DNA of 64,000 nucleotides from positions 1-64,000 of the forward strand of contig JARGPL010000021.1 in assembly GCA_029210175.1 (NCBI GenBank). The letters are read 5' to 3'. How positions within the stretch are numbered: the first letter of the stretch is position 1; every line of letters starts with the position of its first letter. Of this stretch, positions 8,850-18,420 are shown in pieces. The stretch comes from Minwuia sp. (GTDB taxonomy: Bacteria > Pseudomonadota > Alphaproteobacteria > Minwuiales > Minwuiaceae). The notes beneath the pieces are model-generated. The model did not search any database. It was not told the DNA's origin and worked only from the letters and a program-made list of their open reading frames with translations. The position numbers and the translations under genes are program-made.

Positions 8850-10204
8850 GCCAATGCTCCCTCGATCGCTGCACCTGTGCGCAGCAGACGCCCCTCGTCA
8901 AACGGATGACCGATGACAGCCAGCCCCACCGGCATCCCGTCGCTGAATCCGCACGGCAGGCTGAGACCGCACAGACCCAGGTAGTTGACCCTGCGCGTCG
9001 CGATGGAACTCAACAGGGCCTGTCGCCCATGGGCCTTGATGTCATTCTCCACCAGTGCAATCGGCGGCGCGACGACGGGCACCGAATGCATCAGCACGCC
9101 ATCGAACCCGGCGGTGGCAGTCATGTAGGCCCGCTGCAGGTCCATGAATTTGCGCCGCATGGTTTCGGCATCGACGGCGCTGCCGTTCGCGCCCTCCCGA
9201 ATGCGTTCCAGGATCGGGGCGTAGAGGGCATCCGGATTGGCTTCGATGGCGTCATGCCACATCGCCCAGCCTTCCAGCGTCACCGGATTGCCGTGACGGC
9301 TGACCAGTTCATCCACCGCATCGAAGGCGTCCAGGCGACGGGTGATGACCTCCGCGCCAGCCTGACGGCAGCGCTCCACAGCCGCTTCGACAGCCTGCTT
9401 CACGCCCGGCTGCAGCATGTCTTCGTCGTGTCCTGTCGCGTGCAGCAGCCGCATGCCCTGCATCGACGCTCCAGTCAGATCAGCGGGTGGGGTCGCTGAA
9501 AGGATGGCACTGATCGCGTTCGCGTCGGCCACGTCACGGGTCAGCGGCCCCAGCGTGTCCAGCGACGGGGCCAGCACCATCACGCCGTCAAGCGGGATCA
9601 GACTCCAGGTGGTCTTCAGACCGACGATGCCATTGAACGCCGCCGGAATGCGGACGGACCCGCCCGTATCGGAACCGATACCCGCTGGTGCGAGCCCCAG
9701 CGCCACCGACACGCCCGCACCGGCAGAACTGCCGCCCGGCACCCTCGGGTCACCTTCGGGGCTGTGGGCATTGGCAGGGGTGCCGGTATAGGGGTTCACC
9801 CCCAGGCCGGAATAGGCCAGGTCCGGCAGGTTGGTCTTGCCGAGGCAGATCATCCCTGCCGCAGTGGCCCGCTGCAAGGCCAGCGCATCGCGTACCGGCA
9901 ACCGCCCCTTGTAGAGTTTCGATGCCCCCTCCGTCGGGAAGCCGCCGGTATCCACCAGATCCTTCCAGGACATCGGCACGCCATCCAGCGGCGAACGGCG
10001 CGTTCCGTCCGCCTGTCTGCCCCGTGCGGCCGTTGCCTCCGCCAGCGCGCGATCGCCGGTCGTGCGGATATAGATCGTGTGATCCGCATCCATGTCTTCG
10101 ATGCGCGCCAGGAAATGTTCCGTGATGGCGACCGGGTCGAGAGTTCCCGCACCGACGCCTGCGCCCAGTTCAAGGGCGGTCATGTCATGCATCTGCTTGT
10201 CCAT
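8846..10204 (-). CDS. Amidase signature-family amidohydrolase
   Basis: The enzyme is a Ser-cisSer-Lys amidase of 452 residues from the ATG at 10204; the frame extends upstream but without family homology. The catalytic Lys is in MSWKDLVDTGGFPTEGAS. The serine block is GGSSAGAGVSVALGLAP followed by GIGSDTGGSVRIPAAFNG. The C-terminus has LCGLSLPCGFSDGMPVGL. It hydrolyses a carboxamide to acid plus ammonia. As first gene of the amidase-SDR-aminotransferase operon it probably opens a small catabolic route. It is divergent from another SDR at 10303. Confidence 0.9.
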   Translation of the reverse strand: MDKQMHDMTALELGAGVGAGTLDPVAITEHFLARIEDMDADHTIYIRTTGDRALAEATAARGRQADGTRRSPLDGVPMSWKDLVDTGGFPTEGASKLYKGRLPVRDALALQRATAAGMICLGKTNLPDLAYSGLGVNPYTGTPANAHSPEGDPRVPGGSSAGAGVSVALGLAPAGIGSDTGGSVRIPAAFNGIVGLKTTWSLIPLDGVMVLAPSLDTLGPLTRDVADANAISAILSATPPADLTGASMQGMRLLHATGHDEDMLQPGVKQAVEAAVERCRQAGAEVITRRLDAFDAVDELVSRHGNPVTLEGWAMWHDAIEANPDALYAPILERIREGANGSAVDAETMRRKFMDLQRAYMTATAGFDGVLMHSVPVVAPPIALVENDIKAHGRQALLSSIATRRVNYLGLCGLSLPCGFSDGMPVGLAVIGHPFDEGRLLRTGAAIEGALA

Positions 10205-10302
10205 GACCGATACGGTACGGACTGCTCGGACGGATGCAACCGGCCAGAGCGAATGGGGGGCAAGAGGCAGGGTCAGGGCTTGCCTCGACAATACATCGCG
10301 AC

Positions 10303-11046
10303 ATGTCGGGACTGGATATAATTCGCCGAAAGGACACGAGTCGGACGGACATCAAGCGCGCGCTCATCGTTGGCGCAGGACCGGGCATCAGCGCCAGTCT
10401 TGCCCGAAAGCTCAGCAATCGGGGCATTCAGGTAATGCTCGCCAGCCGGTCGACGGACAAGCTGTCCGGACTGGCGTCGGAGATCGGCGCACGGACGGTC
10501 ACTTGTGACGCAGGCGATGCGTCATCGGTCTCGGCCCTGTTCGACGCGGTGGACCGGGACATGGGCGGGGTTGATCTGGTGCTCTACAATCCCAGCATGC
10601 CATCCCGTGGACCGTTGCTCGAACAGGATCCGGCGCAGGTGGAGGAAGCCCTGCGCATCACGTGTCTCGGCGGCTTTCTGGTGGCGCAGGCTGCAGTGCG
10701 CAGGATGGCTGCGCAGGGACACGGCAAACTGTTCTTCACCGGCGCATCGGCCAGCGTGAAGGGCTACGCCCGCTCAGCCCCCTTCGCGATGGGGAAGTTC
10801 CGACTGCGCGGGCTGGCCCAGTCGGTGGCGCGGGAATTCGGGCCGGAAGGCGTGCATGTCGCTCACTTCGTGATCGACGGCGGCGTCCGATCCGACACCC
10901 GACCGGGACGCCAGGATTCGGCAGGGAATCGGGACGCGCTGCTCGATCCGGATGCCGTTGCTGACACCTATCTGGCGACAATGGACCAGCCCAGAAGTGC
11001 CTGGTCGATGGAGGTGGAACTGAGGCCCTGGGTCGAACGCTTCTGA
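10303..11046 (+). CDS. SDR-like protein lacking the catalytic Tyr
   Basis: This 247-residue Rossmann protein starts its fold with ALIVGAGPGISASLARKL, a variant of TGxxxGxG. Where classical SDRs have YxxxK, it has FAMGK (within SAPFAMGKFRLRGLAQSVARE), so the catalytic Tyr is Phe. The downstream HVAHFVIDGGV is typical of a known SDR subgroup with the same change, so this is probably a conserved subfamily and not a mutation. Activity as a dehydrogenase is doubtful. The ATG at 10303 is the only plausible start close to the fold. Confidence 0.75.
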   Translation: MSGLDIIRRKDTSRTDIKRALIVGAGPGISASLARKLSNRGIQVMLASRSTDKLSGLASEIGARTVTCDAGDASSVSALFDAVDRDMGGVDLVLYNPSMPSRGPLLEQDPAQVEEALRITCLGGFLVAQAAVRRMAAQGHGKLFFTGASASVKGYARSAPFAMGKFRLRGLAQSVAREFGPEGVHVAHFVIDGGVRSDTRPGRQDSAGNRDALLDPDAVADTYLATMDQPRSAWSMEVELRPWVERF

Positions 11047-11064
11047 GCTGCGGAACGGACCCTT

Positions 11065-12270
11065 TCAGCTCTGAATCCGGACCCGGCGCGGGGGCAGCAT
11101 GATGGAAACGCTGGTGCCATGCCCTTCCACACTTTCCAGCATCAGATCACCGTCATGCGCCTCGATCATCGCCTTGACGATGGAAAGCCCGAGACCCGTT
11201 CCAGCCTCTGCCAGATAGAGTTCCTGGCCGGCCTGCCCGAAGGGTTCCAGAACAGCCCCCAACTTGTCATGCGGGATACCGATGCCCGTGTCGCTGACCG
11301 TCAAAGTCGGCATGGGCGCTTCGAGGTCCAGCCGCACGGTGATCGTGCCACCTTCCGGCGTGAACTTGATGGCGTTGGAAAGCAGATTGAGCATGATCTG
11401 CTTGAAGGCACGGCGATCGACGATCATGAATGCCGACTTGTCCACGACCTCCGAGAGCAGCAGACTGCCTTCCCTGGCCTTTTCCCGAACCAGGTGAATG
11501 GATTCCTCAACCAGTTCCTGAATATTGACCGGCTCGGGATGGTATTCCATCTGCCCGGCCTCGACCTTGGAAAGATCCAGGATGTCGTTGATCAGCGTCA
11601 GCAGGTGCTGCCCACTGTCGAAGATGTCATCCATGTAGGGGACATAACGGTCGTTGCCGACAGGGCCCATGATCTCGTTGCGCATCAGTTCCGAGAAACC
11701 GATGATCGCATTCAGCGGGGTGCGAAGTTCATGGCTCATGTGTGCCAGGAACTGGCTCTTCGCCGCGTTGGCGTATTCAGCCTGTTCCTTGGCTTCACGC
11801 ATGGCCATCTCGCTGCGCCGCAGCCGCTGTTCCGTCACGAACTGAGCGTAGGCGTAACGGATCGACCGCTCCAGCACGCGCGCAGACAGATCCTTCTTGT
11901 CGATATAGTCAACGGCCCCGGCTTCGAGTGCCGCCAGATCAATGTCGGGATCCGCGCTGCCGGTCAGCAGGATCATCGGCGTCTGGGCGTTGCTGGCCCG
12001 CATGCTGCGGATGAGATCGATGCCGGACTGGTCATTGATATGATTGTCGATCAGGGCGATGTCATGGTCGCCGCGCCGTACAGCTTCACGCGCTTCCGTC
12101 GCAGAAGCGACATGGGAGACCCGATATCGTCGATTGGCTGACTTCAGCAGTCGCTCCACCAGCACGAAGTCCTCGAAATCATCATCAACCATCAACACCC
12201 GTATCGGCCGGTCATCGCGAACGGCAGTCGCGCCGCGCAACTGAACGACGTTGGTGGACTTCGAATGCAA
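11065..12270 (-). CDS. Receiver-histidine kinase hybrid, PleC/DivJ-like
   Basis: The 401-residue soluble protein has an N-terminal receiver domain (about 20-140; MVDDD acidic pocket, phosphoacceptor in ALIDNHIND, switch region GAVDYIDKK). A short coiled coil follows, then HisKA (FLAHMSHELRTPLNAIIGFSEL, about 170-240) and a complete HATPase (NLLSNAIKFT, DTGIGI, GTGLGLSI). It has no sensor domain, so phosphorylation of the receiver is likely its input. The start codon appears to be TTG with GGAG upstream. It follows the Rcp1-like regulator by 89 bases and may share its operon. Confidence 0.88.
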   Translation of the reverse strand: MHSKSTNVVQLRGATAVRDDRPIRVLMVDDDFEDFVLVERLLKSANRRYRVSHVASATEAREAVRRGDHDIALIDNHINDQSGIDLIRSMRASNAQTPMILLTGSADPDIDLAALEAGAVDYIDKKDLSARVLERSIRYAYAQFVTEQRLRRSEMAMREAKEQAEYANAAKSQFLAHMSHELRTPLNAIIGFSELMRNEIMGPVGNDRYVPYMDDIFDSGQHLLTLINDILDLSKVEAGQMEYHPEPVNIQELVEESIHLVREKAREGSLLLSEVVDKSAFMIVDRRAFKQIMLNLLSNAIKFTPEGGTITVRLDLEAPMPTLTVSDTGIGIPHDKLGAVLEPFGQAGQELYLAEAGTGLGLSIVKAMIEAHDGDLMLESVEGHGTSVSIMLPPRRVRIQS

Positions 12271-12359
12271 CGCTTTGGGTCTCCAGAACTTGATCCCGTT
12301 CGCGGGGGAAAATCACACAGGGCTGTAAATATCCGGTAAATGCGAACCGGTGTCGCCGT

Positions 12360-12797
12360 TCACGCGGCAGGAAGAACGCAGGTATTCACCCAATAGGAAT
12401 CGATGTTCCGGATGACCTGGACCAGCGCCTCAAAGCTGCGCGGCTTGGTTATGTATGAATTGGCCCCTAGATCATAGCAGGCCAGGACATCCGGACGCGC
12501 CGGCGAGGTGGTCATGACGATCGACGGGATACGCCGGAAATCGGCACTGAGCTGCAGTCTGGACAGCAGCATGCGCCCATCCATGCGTGGCATGTTCAAA
12601 TCCAGGACAATCAGCCCGACATCGTTGGCAGGACCCTGCCCTGCGAAACGGCCAACACCGGAAAGCAGATCCAGAAGCTCCTGCCCGTCATCGACAAACG
12701 TCGGGTCCAGCGCTGCGCCGGATTTCCGGATCGCCCTTTCAAACAGGATTCGATCGACAGGATCATCCTCTGCCCAAATGGCTCTTGGTGTGGTCAT
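12360..12797 (-). CDS. Single-domain response regulator, Rcp1-like
   Basis: This stand-alone receiver has 145 residues: AEDDPVD acidic pocket, phosphoacceptor Asp in GLIVLDLNMPRMDG, Thr in VMTTSP and Lys in ITKPRSF. The extended loop before the phosphorylation site is typical of Rcp1-type regulators that pair with phytochrome-like kinases. It has no output domain. Its ATG overlaps the stop of the upstream PAS kinase by four bases, so that kinase is almost certainly its partner. It probably relays phosphate onward. Confidence 0.9.
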   Translation of the reverse strand: MTTPRAIWAEDDPVDRILFERAIRKSGAALDPTFVDDGQELLDLLSGVGRFAGQGPANDVGLIVLDLNMPRMDGRMLLSRLQLSADFRRIPSIVMTTSPARPDVLACYDLGANSYITKPRSFEALVQVIRNIDSYWVNTCVLPAA

Positions 12798-15553
12798 GAT
12801 GCTGTCCCCCGCAGCTTGATTGCGTTGCCCGTTCTGCCGGCCTTCACAATTCGAACCTTGAAGCAGGCACCGCCGCCCGCGCTCGTATCGACCCAGACCT
12901 GCCCCGAGTTCATGTCCACGATCCTGCGAACAATGGCAAGGCCCATGCCGGTCCCGGAAATGCCGCTTGTTCTGGAAAGCCGCTTGAACGGCTCGAAAAC
13001 CGACTCAGCATGCCCCGCCGGTATTCCAGGCCCATTGTCGGTCACACTGATCGTGACGTGATTGGCAGTGTTCTCGTCGCACGTGATGACGATCTCCGGC
13101 TGAATCGCGGCGCCAGCGTATTTCATCGCATTGCTGATCAGGTTCTGGAAAATGCGCACAAAGTCGAGTTGCTGCCCAGTCACAGTCGGCATCGGGCCAA
13201 TGGAAATCTGCGCACCTGTCTCACGCACCTGAATCTGCAGGTTTTCGACGGCTTCATCCATGACGTGGCCGAGATCGACCTGCGTCGTGATTTCGTCGGA
13301 ACGCCCGGCGCGTGAAAACATCAGCAGGTCGTCGATCAGCTGTTCCATCCTGTCTGCGCCACTGGTCATGAAGCCCAGGAACGTTCGGGCTTCATCGGGC
13401 AGTGATTCGGCGTAGTCCTCCACCAGAATGCCCCCGAACGACTGAATCTTGCGCAGCGGTTCGCGCAGGTCATGGCTGGCGATGAAGGCAAACTGCTCAA
13501 GGTCCCTGTTCGAGCGAGCAAGTTCGGCTTCGCGGCGTTTCAGGTCTGTCACATCCTGGCGCACGCTGATGAAGCCGCCATCTTCCATCGGATAGTCACG
13601 CCCAAGCATCCACCGGTCATTGCGAAGCGCGATCACGAACGGTTCGGGGTCCCGCGTTCGCGCCGTGCGCCGGTCACGAATCCAGGTCTGGATATCCTCT
13701 TCGGAGCCCATGGCATCCAGCGTGCCCGCGTTGATGTTCGCACGGATGATCTGTTCCCATTTCATCCCCGGTTCCGGTGCTTCGACATCCCGAATGATCT
13801 CGGCATATTTCTCGTTGAAATGGACCAACCGTTCTTCCGCATCAAAGATGCCGATCGCGTCAGTGATGGCGGTCATCGCACTGGCAAGCTGCGACTGCGT
13901 CTCCAGCATCATGGTCTCGGCGAGCCTGATTTCGGACATGTCGCGTACCGAGCTTGCTGATCCGGCAAACCTTCCCTCACGATCGAAGATCGGATTGATC
14001 GAGACCTCGACCTGCCGCTCGGTTCCGTCGCGCGCGCGCTGGATGGTGCGCAGATTGCGAAAGCGCTCACCACGTTTCAACCGGTCCAGGCGCACCATGC
14101 GGGCGGTCTCGCTTTCGTGCCGTGGCACGTCCATGACATTCATGCGAAGGGCATCGTCCGCACTGATGCCATAGATCACTTCGGCTGCACGATTCCAGAT
14201 CGTGATGTTGCCGTCAGCGTCGGTGCCCACGACGCCATCCGCCGTGGCGTCCAGAAATGCCTCCAGTTCCTTCGCCCGATTCTCGACCTGTCGCTTCAAA
14301 CGCACTTCTTCGCGCACATCGCGCAAGCTCAGCGTCGCTCCGGCAAACCCGCCATCATGCATGATCGGAACGGCATTCAGTTCCGCAACAATGCTTGTGC
14401 CATCGACGGCCGTGCGTTGGAACGGCATGGACTTGATCGTTTCTCCGGCCATCAGCCGAGACATGATCTCGGCATTTTCCACCTTGTACTCAGGTCGCCC
14501 GAAAGCCCTGTCGGCATCAAACCTGTCATTTGTCGTTCCGATGAGTTCAAAGACCTTTTCGTTCCAGAGCACGAAATGTCCGTTGCTGTCAGCAAGCAGG
14601 ATACCATCCGGTGCATTCTCGATCGCGGTCCTGTAGCGCTTGAGTTCGAACTCCGACTGGCGACGCTCTTCCATCAACACGGCAACGATCTGCCCGACAC
14701 CAACCGCAAGCAGCAGGAAGACCTGTACCTCGACAATCGCCGATCCGACGTCACCGTCGATGCCCTGAAAAACCGGCGCAACACCCGTGACCGTCAACCA
14801 GGCCAGAGGAATGGCCATCCCTGTACCGGCAAGCCCGACAGCACCGATTCCCATATGTGACGCCATGTAGATCAACAGCGGGAGCATGAGATAGAGGACC
14901 GATTCCAGACCGGTCAGCGTCGCCAGCGCGCCAATGGCCAGCAGGCCACCACAGCACAGAAGGAACACACCCCATTTCAGGAAAAGCCGGACCCAGGCAT
15001 TGCGGGAGATGATGGCGGGCGCGATCAGAAAATTGCCGACCATGTCGGACAGGAACCACCGACGCGCCACCTCTTCGAAGGGCGCATCGTATGCGGCGTT
15101 CAATACTGAAGCACCGATCAAGGCCGCAACAAGGGGGCCAAGCCCCATGGCCAGGGCAGCGAACTGGATGATTCCGCGGCCGGTATCGATCTGTTCCTGA
15201 CGCCAGCCGACAAGCGACAGGCCGCCGATAATGACCGCAAAACCGATCACGTTCGCCGCTGTCAGGCCAAGAGGGACAAGGGTGCCGACGCCGAAACTCT
15301 GATTGGCAACAAAGATCATCAAGGCGGACAGGAACGCAATCAGCAGTCGGCGCTCTGGCCATCGCACCATGAACCCGATCGTCAGGCCGGTGGGCAGCCA
15401 GACCGAAGCGACATTGCCGGCGTTGCGCGTCATCTCGATCCCGATCACGGCGGTCATCAGGACCGCGAGCGCCAGCAGCGGCAAGGCGATCATCGGGCGC
15501 AGATGGAGCAATGCCCCTTCTCTAGACGGGTGGTCGGTCAAGGATTGTTCCAA
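12794..15553 (-). CDS. MASE1-PAS-PAS-PAS sensor histidine kinase
   Basis: This large membrane kinase has 919 residues. An N-terminal MASE1-type membrane region (about 20-300, with ASVWLPTGLTIGFMVRWPERR) is followed by three PAS domains (about 305-425, 430-550 and 555-675). HisKA has FIASHDLREPLRKIQSFG and HATPase has NLISNAMKYA, DNGPGI and GTGMGLAI. The SHDLREPL box is of the phytochrome type that pairs with Rcp1-like regulators, as encoded immediately downstream. The start is uncertain: TTG at 15553 has no clear ribosome site, and an internal ATG lies at 15493 just before the first membrane helix. Confidence 0.87.
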   Translation of the reverse strand: MEQSLTDHPSREGALLHLRPMIALPLLALAVLMTAVIGIEMTRNAGNVASVWLPTGLTIGFMVRWPERRLLIAFLSALMIFVANQSFGVGTLVPLGLTAANVIGFAVIIGGLSLVGWRQEQIDTGRGIIQFAALAMGLGPLVAALIGASVLNAAYDAPFEEVARRWFLSDMVGNFLIAPAIISRNAWVRLFLKWGVFLLCCGGLLAIGALATLTGLESVLYLMLPLLIYMASHMGIGAVGLAGTGMAIPLAWLTVTGVAPVFQGIDGDVGSAIVEVQVFLLLAVGVGQIVAVLMEERRQSEFELKRYRTAIENAPDGILLADSNGHFVLWNEKVFELIGTTNDRFDADRAFGRPEYKVENAEIMSRLMAGETIKSMPFQRTAVDGTSIVAELNAVPIMHDGGFAGATLSLRDVREEVRLKRQVENRAKELEAFLDATADGVVGTDADGNITIWNRAAEVIYGISADDALRMNVMDVPRHESETARMVRLDRLKRGERFRNLRTIQRARDGTERQVEVSINPIFDREGRFAGSASSVRDMSEIRLAETMMLETQSQLASAMTAITDAIGIFDAEERLVHFNEKYAEIIRDVEAPEPGMKWEQIIRANINAGTLDAMGSEEDIQTWIRDRRTARTRDPEPFVIALRNDRWMLGRDYPMEDGGFISVRQDVTDLKRREAELARSNRDLEQFAFIASHDLREPLRKIQSFGGILVEDYAESLPDEARTFLGFMTSGADRMEQLIDDLLMFSRAGRSDEITTQVDLGHVMDEAVENLQIQVRETGAQISIGPMPTVTGQQLDFVRIFQNLISNAMKYAGAAIQPEIVITCDENTANHVTISVTDNGPGIPAGHAESVFEPFKRLSRTSGISGTGMGLAIVRRIVDMNSGQVWVDTSAGGGACFKVRIVKAGRTGNAIKLRGTAS

Positions 15554-15635
15554 CGCTGCAGCGATGCGCGACGATCAGCCTTGAGGACCGGAATCATCGC
15601 CCAATTCAGGTAACCCATAGATTGCCTGATCAAGA

Positions 15636-15650
15636 TTAAACGAGCGTAAA
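15636..15650 (-). promoter_or_regulatory. Possible CtrA-type site upstream of the MASE1 kinase
   Basis: On the minus strand the sequence reads TTTA-N7-TTAA, one base from the CtrA consensus TTAA-N7-TTAA, 83 bases upstream of the kinase start. CtrA is the cell-cycle regulator of alphaproteobacteria. A match of this length with one mismatch is expected by chance at low frequency in GC-rich DNA, so this is only a candidate. Confidence 0.2.
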
Positions 15651-15688
15651 CGCCTGAAAGGTACGGAAGACGGAGACCAGACCCTGGA

Positions 15689-16114
15689 TCAACCCGGGAT
15701 GGCGTCGCGCGCCAGAGTATCTGCACGTTCGTTTCCGACATCGCCGGAGTGCCCCTTCACCCAACGCCAGGTGATCCGATGCGGGGTCGTTGCCGCATCC
15801 AGCGCCTGCCAGAGGTCGGCATTCTTCACCGGTTTCTTTGCCGCCGTCTTCCAGCCGCGTGCCTTCCAGCCCCGGATCCAGTCCGTGATGCCGTCCATCA
15901 CATAGCGACTGTCCGTATGCAGGATGACATCACAGGGCCGCGTCAGCGCGTTCAGGGCAGCGATGGCCGCCATCAGTTCCATGCGATTGTTGGTTGTCGC
16001 CGCCTCACCGCCCGACAGCTCACGTTCCTTCTCGCCGAAGCGCAGGACGGCCCCCCAGCCACCAGGGCCTGGATTGCCGGAACAGGCACCATCGGTCCAG
16101 ATTTCCACCTGCAT
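15689..16114 (-). CDS. rnhA: Ribonuclease HI
   Basis: RNase HI cleaves the RNA strand of RNA-DNA hybrids, for example R-loops and primers. The 141-residue protein has the four-carboxylate active site: [36 protein letters not shown] and [15 protein letters not shown]. The length is that of the E. coli enzyme without extra domains. It starts two bases after the thrB stop, an arrangement common in alphaproteobacteria, so it is the last gene of the ispH-thrB-rnhA block. Confidence 0.96.
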   Translation of the reverse strand: MQVEIWTDGACSGNPGPGGWGAVLRFGEKERELSGGEAATTNNRMELMAAIAALNALTRPCDVILHTDSRYVMDGITDWIRGWKARGWKTAAKKPVKNADLWQALDAATTPHRITWRWVKGHSGDVGNERADTLARDAIPG

Positions 16115-16116
16115 TG

Positions 16117-17082
16117 TCAGTAATCCAATCCATATGCGTGCGTGCCGCCGACGCCGCGATGGAATCGCAGCCGATGCCAGTATTCCAACGGGTCCTTGCG
16201 GGTCACCAGAGCGCCTTCGGGCGTGTTCAGCCAGTCGTAGAGCCGCGTCACCAGGAAACGCAGGGCCGCCCCCCGCGCCAGCAGTGGCAAGGCGTCGAAT
16301 TCAGCACGGGAAATCGGTCGCCGGTTGCGATAGGCCTGCAGCATGGCCCGCGCGTGAGTGATGTTGAAGGCACCATCACGTTCGAAGCACCAGGCGTTCA
16401 GGCAGATCGCGAGGTCATAGAGCAGGATGTCATTGCATGCGAAATAGAAATCGATGACGCCGCTGAGTTCATCCCCCATGAAGAAGATATTGTCGGGGAA
16501 CAGGTCCGCGTGGATGACACCGGTTGGCAGGTCCCGCGGCCAGTCCGCGCGCAAAGCCGCCATTTCGCACCAGAGTTCGCCGGAAAGACCCGGCATGACC
16601 GAATCCGCCCCGTCCTCCGTCTGTCTGATCAATTCTGTCCAGCCATCCAGCGACAGCGCGTTGGCCCGGTGCAGCGGGAAATCCGCTGCGGCAAGGTGCA
16701 GCTGCGCCAGGGCGTCACCAAGCGCGGCCATATGCACTGGCCTGGGTTTTCGGGGCCACCGCCCGCGCAGGAAACTGACGATTGCCGCCGGCCTGCCCGC
16801 TGCCGTTGAAAGGGTCTTTCCCTGGCGGGTCCTCACTGGCGAGGGACAGGGGAACCCCCGGGCCGACAGATGATCCAGCAAGCCCAGGAAGAACGGCAGA
16901 TCCGCCGGGTCCACACGCTTTTCGTAGAGCGTGAGAATGTGCATCCCGACGTCGGTCTGGAGCATGAAGTTGGAATTCTCCACGCCCTCCGCGATGCCGG
17001 TGCAGGCCAGCGCCCGACCGATGTCATAGTCCGCCAGCAGACGATCCAGTTCGTCTTCACCAATGTCCGTGTAGACAGCCAA
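16117..17082 (-). CDS. thrB: Homoserine kinase (APH-fold type)
   Basis: This form of ThrB phosphorylates homoserine in threonine synthesis and belongs to the aminoglycoside-phosphotransferase fold, not the GHMP family. The N-terminus [12 protein letters not shown] is highly typical, as is [13 protein letters not shown]. The catalytic loop is [14 protein letters not shown] and the metal-binding Asp lies in GVIDFYFAC. The length is 321 residues. The start codon reads TTG (17082), which fits the conserved MAVYT beginning. It lies nine bases after ispH and directly before rnhA. Confidence 0.95.
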   Translation of the reverse strand: MAVYTDIGEDELDRLLADYDIGRALACTGIAEGVENSNFMLQTDVGMHILTLYEKRVDPADLPFFLGLLDHLSARGFPCPSPVRTRQGKTLSTAAGRPAAIVSFLRGRWPRKPRPVHMAALGDALAQLHLAAADFPLHRANALSLDGWTELIRQTEDGADSVMPGLSGELWCEMAALRADWPRDLPTGVIHADLFPDNIFFMGDELSGVIDFYFACNDILLYDLAICLNAWCFERDGAFNITHARAMLQAYRNRRPISRAEFDALPLLARGAALRFLVTRLYDWLNTPEGALVTRKDPLEYWHRLRFHRGVGGTHAYGLDY

Positions 17083-17091
17083 TGCCGTGCG

Positions 17092-18045
17092 TCAGTCCAG
17101 CAGGACGCGGGGCAGCTTGAAGGAAATGCCCTCTTCCGCCCCGGCAATGTTCACGACCTCGACCGCATAGCGCTGGCGGAATGCGTCGATCAGTTCCTGC
17201 ACCAGAACCTCAGGCGCCGAAGCCCCCGCCGTGATTCCGACAGTCTTCGCGTCACCGATCAGATCCCAGTCCAGATCGGATGCCCGTTCCACCAGCAGCG
17301 ACGCCCGGCAGCCGATGCGCTCCGCCACCTCGACCAGGCGCCTGGAATTCGATGACGTCGGCGCGCCGACCACCAGCAGGACCTCGCTCTCTGCCGCGAT
17401 GTCCTTCACCGCTGCCTGACGGTTGGTTGTGGCGTAGCAGATGTCTTCCTTGCGGGGCTTGCGAATCGTGGGGAATCGCCGCGTCAGGATATCGAGGATC
17501 GTGGCGGTATCATCGACGGACAGGGTCGTCTGCGTGATGACACCCAGATCTTCCGGGTCAGTCACCTGCACGGTCTCGGCCTGCGCCTCATCCTCGACCA
17601 GCGTGATCGCGCCTTCCGGCAGCTGACCCATGGTGCCGATGACTTCCGGATGACCCACATGGCCGATCATGATGATGTGGTGCCCCGCCTTGTGGTGCTT
17701 CTCCGCCTCCATGTGGACCTTGGACACCAGCGGACAGGTCGCATCCAGATAGACCAGATTGCGGCGCTTCGCCTCCGCCGGGACCCATTTGGGCACACCG
17801 TGCGCCGAGAAGATCACGGTCGCGTCCTCTGGCACCACATCCAGCTCATCGACGAAAATGGCACCGCGTTGCTTCAGTTCCTCGACCACATAGCGATTGT
17901 GGACAATCTCGTGGCGGACATAGACCGGGGCACCATACTTGTCCAAGGTGCGCTCGACGATCTGAACTGCCCGCTCGACGCCCGCACAGAACCCGCGCGG
18001 ATTGGCCAGCAGAATCCGGATTGGCCGGGGACTTGGCGCATTCAT
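17092..18045 (-). CDS. ispH: 4-hydroxy-3-methylbut-2-enyl diphosphate reductase
   Basis: IspH catalyses the last step of the MEP isoprenoid pathway with a [4Fe-4S] cluster. The 317-residue protein has the first cluster Cys in [15 protein letters not shown], the His motifs in HEIVHNRYV and SAHGVP, the second Cys in LDATCPLV, the TQTTLS motif, and the third Cys in [11 protein letters not shown]. The ATG at 18045, with GGAG upstream, gives the family N-terminus; a start 13 codons earlier is possible. It is divergent from the CDGSH gene. Confidence 0.95.
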   Translation of the reverse strand: MNAPSPRPIRILLANPRGFCAGVERAVQIVERTLDKYGAPVYVRHEIVHNRYVVEELKQRGAIFVDELDVVPEDATVIFSAHGVPKWVPAEAKRRNLVYLDATCPLVSKVHMEAEKHHKAGHHIIMIGHVGHPEVIGTMGQLPEGAITLVEDEAQAETVQVTDPEDLGVITQTTLSVDDTATILDILTRRFPTIRKPRKEDICYATTNRQAAVKDIAAESEVLLVVGAPTSSNSRRLVEVAERIGCRASLLVERASDLDWDLIGDAKTVGITAGASAPEVLVQELIDAFRQRYAVEVVNIAGAEEGISFKLPRVLLD

Positions 18046-18180
18046 GGACAGGCTCCGCAGGGTCGGTGGGAGGGGTTGTGTCACAGCTTGTGGACTTCTC
18101 CCCCCTCATCTACATTGCGCCCCGTCAGGCGACAAGCATGCCGCCACCTTTTGACCCATGTATCAGGAAGCCAGCGCACC

Positions 18181-18420
18181 ATGTCCGAACCGGTAATCGT
18201 TCAGAAATCTCCGTTCTCCGTCGAAGTGGAAGCGGGCAAGAATTATTTCTGGTGTTCCTGCGGGCAGAGCAGCAAGCAGCCTTTCTGCGACGGCTCCCAC
18301 AAGGGCAGCGATTTCGCGCCGACCAAGTACGAAGCGGAAAAGGACGGCAAGGTGTTCTTCTGCGGCTGCAAGAAGTCGGCGCGCGGCGCGCTGTGCGACG
18401 GCACCCACAACAAGCTTTGA
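18181..18420 (+). CDS. Tandem CDGSH iron-sulfur protein
   Basis: The 79-residue protein carries two [2Fe-2S] CDGSH motifs in a row: CSCGQSSKQPFCDGSH, a full match to C-x-C-x2-S-x3-P-x-C-D-G-S-H, and CGCKKSARGALCDGTH, where the Pro is replaced by Ala. Each motif holds a cluster with three Cys and one His. This double arrangement is that of the bacterial class of small mitoNEET-like proteins, thought to act in redox or cluster transfer. It has no export signal. A weak AGGAA lies before the ATG at 18181. Confidence 0.92.
   Translation: MSEPVIVQKSPFSVEVEAGKNYFWCSCGQSSKQPFCDGSHKGSDFAPTKYEAEKDGKVFFCGCKKSARGALCDGTHNKL

Noticed and set aside
10317-10322. TATAAT as a possible -10 box
   Set aside because: It lies inside the start of the SDR-like gene, has no matching -35 at 16-18 bases, and no alternative start codon exists downstream of it before the fold begins.
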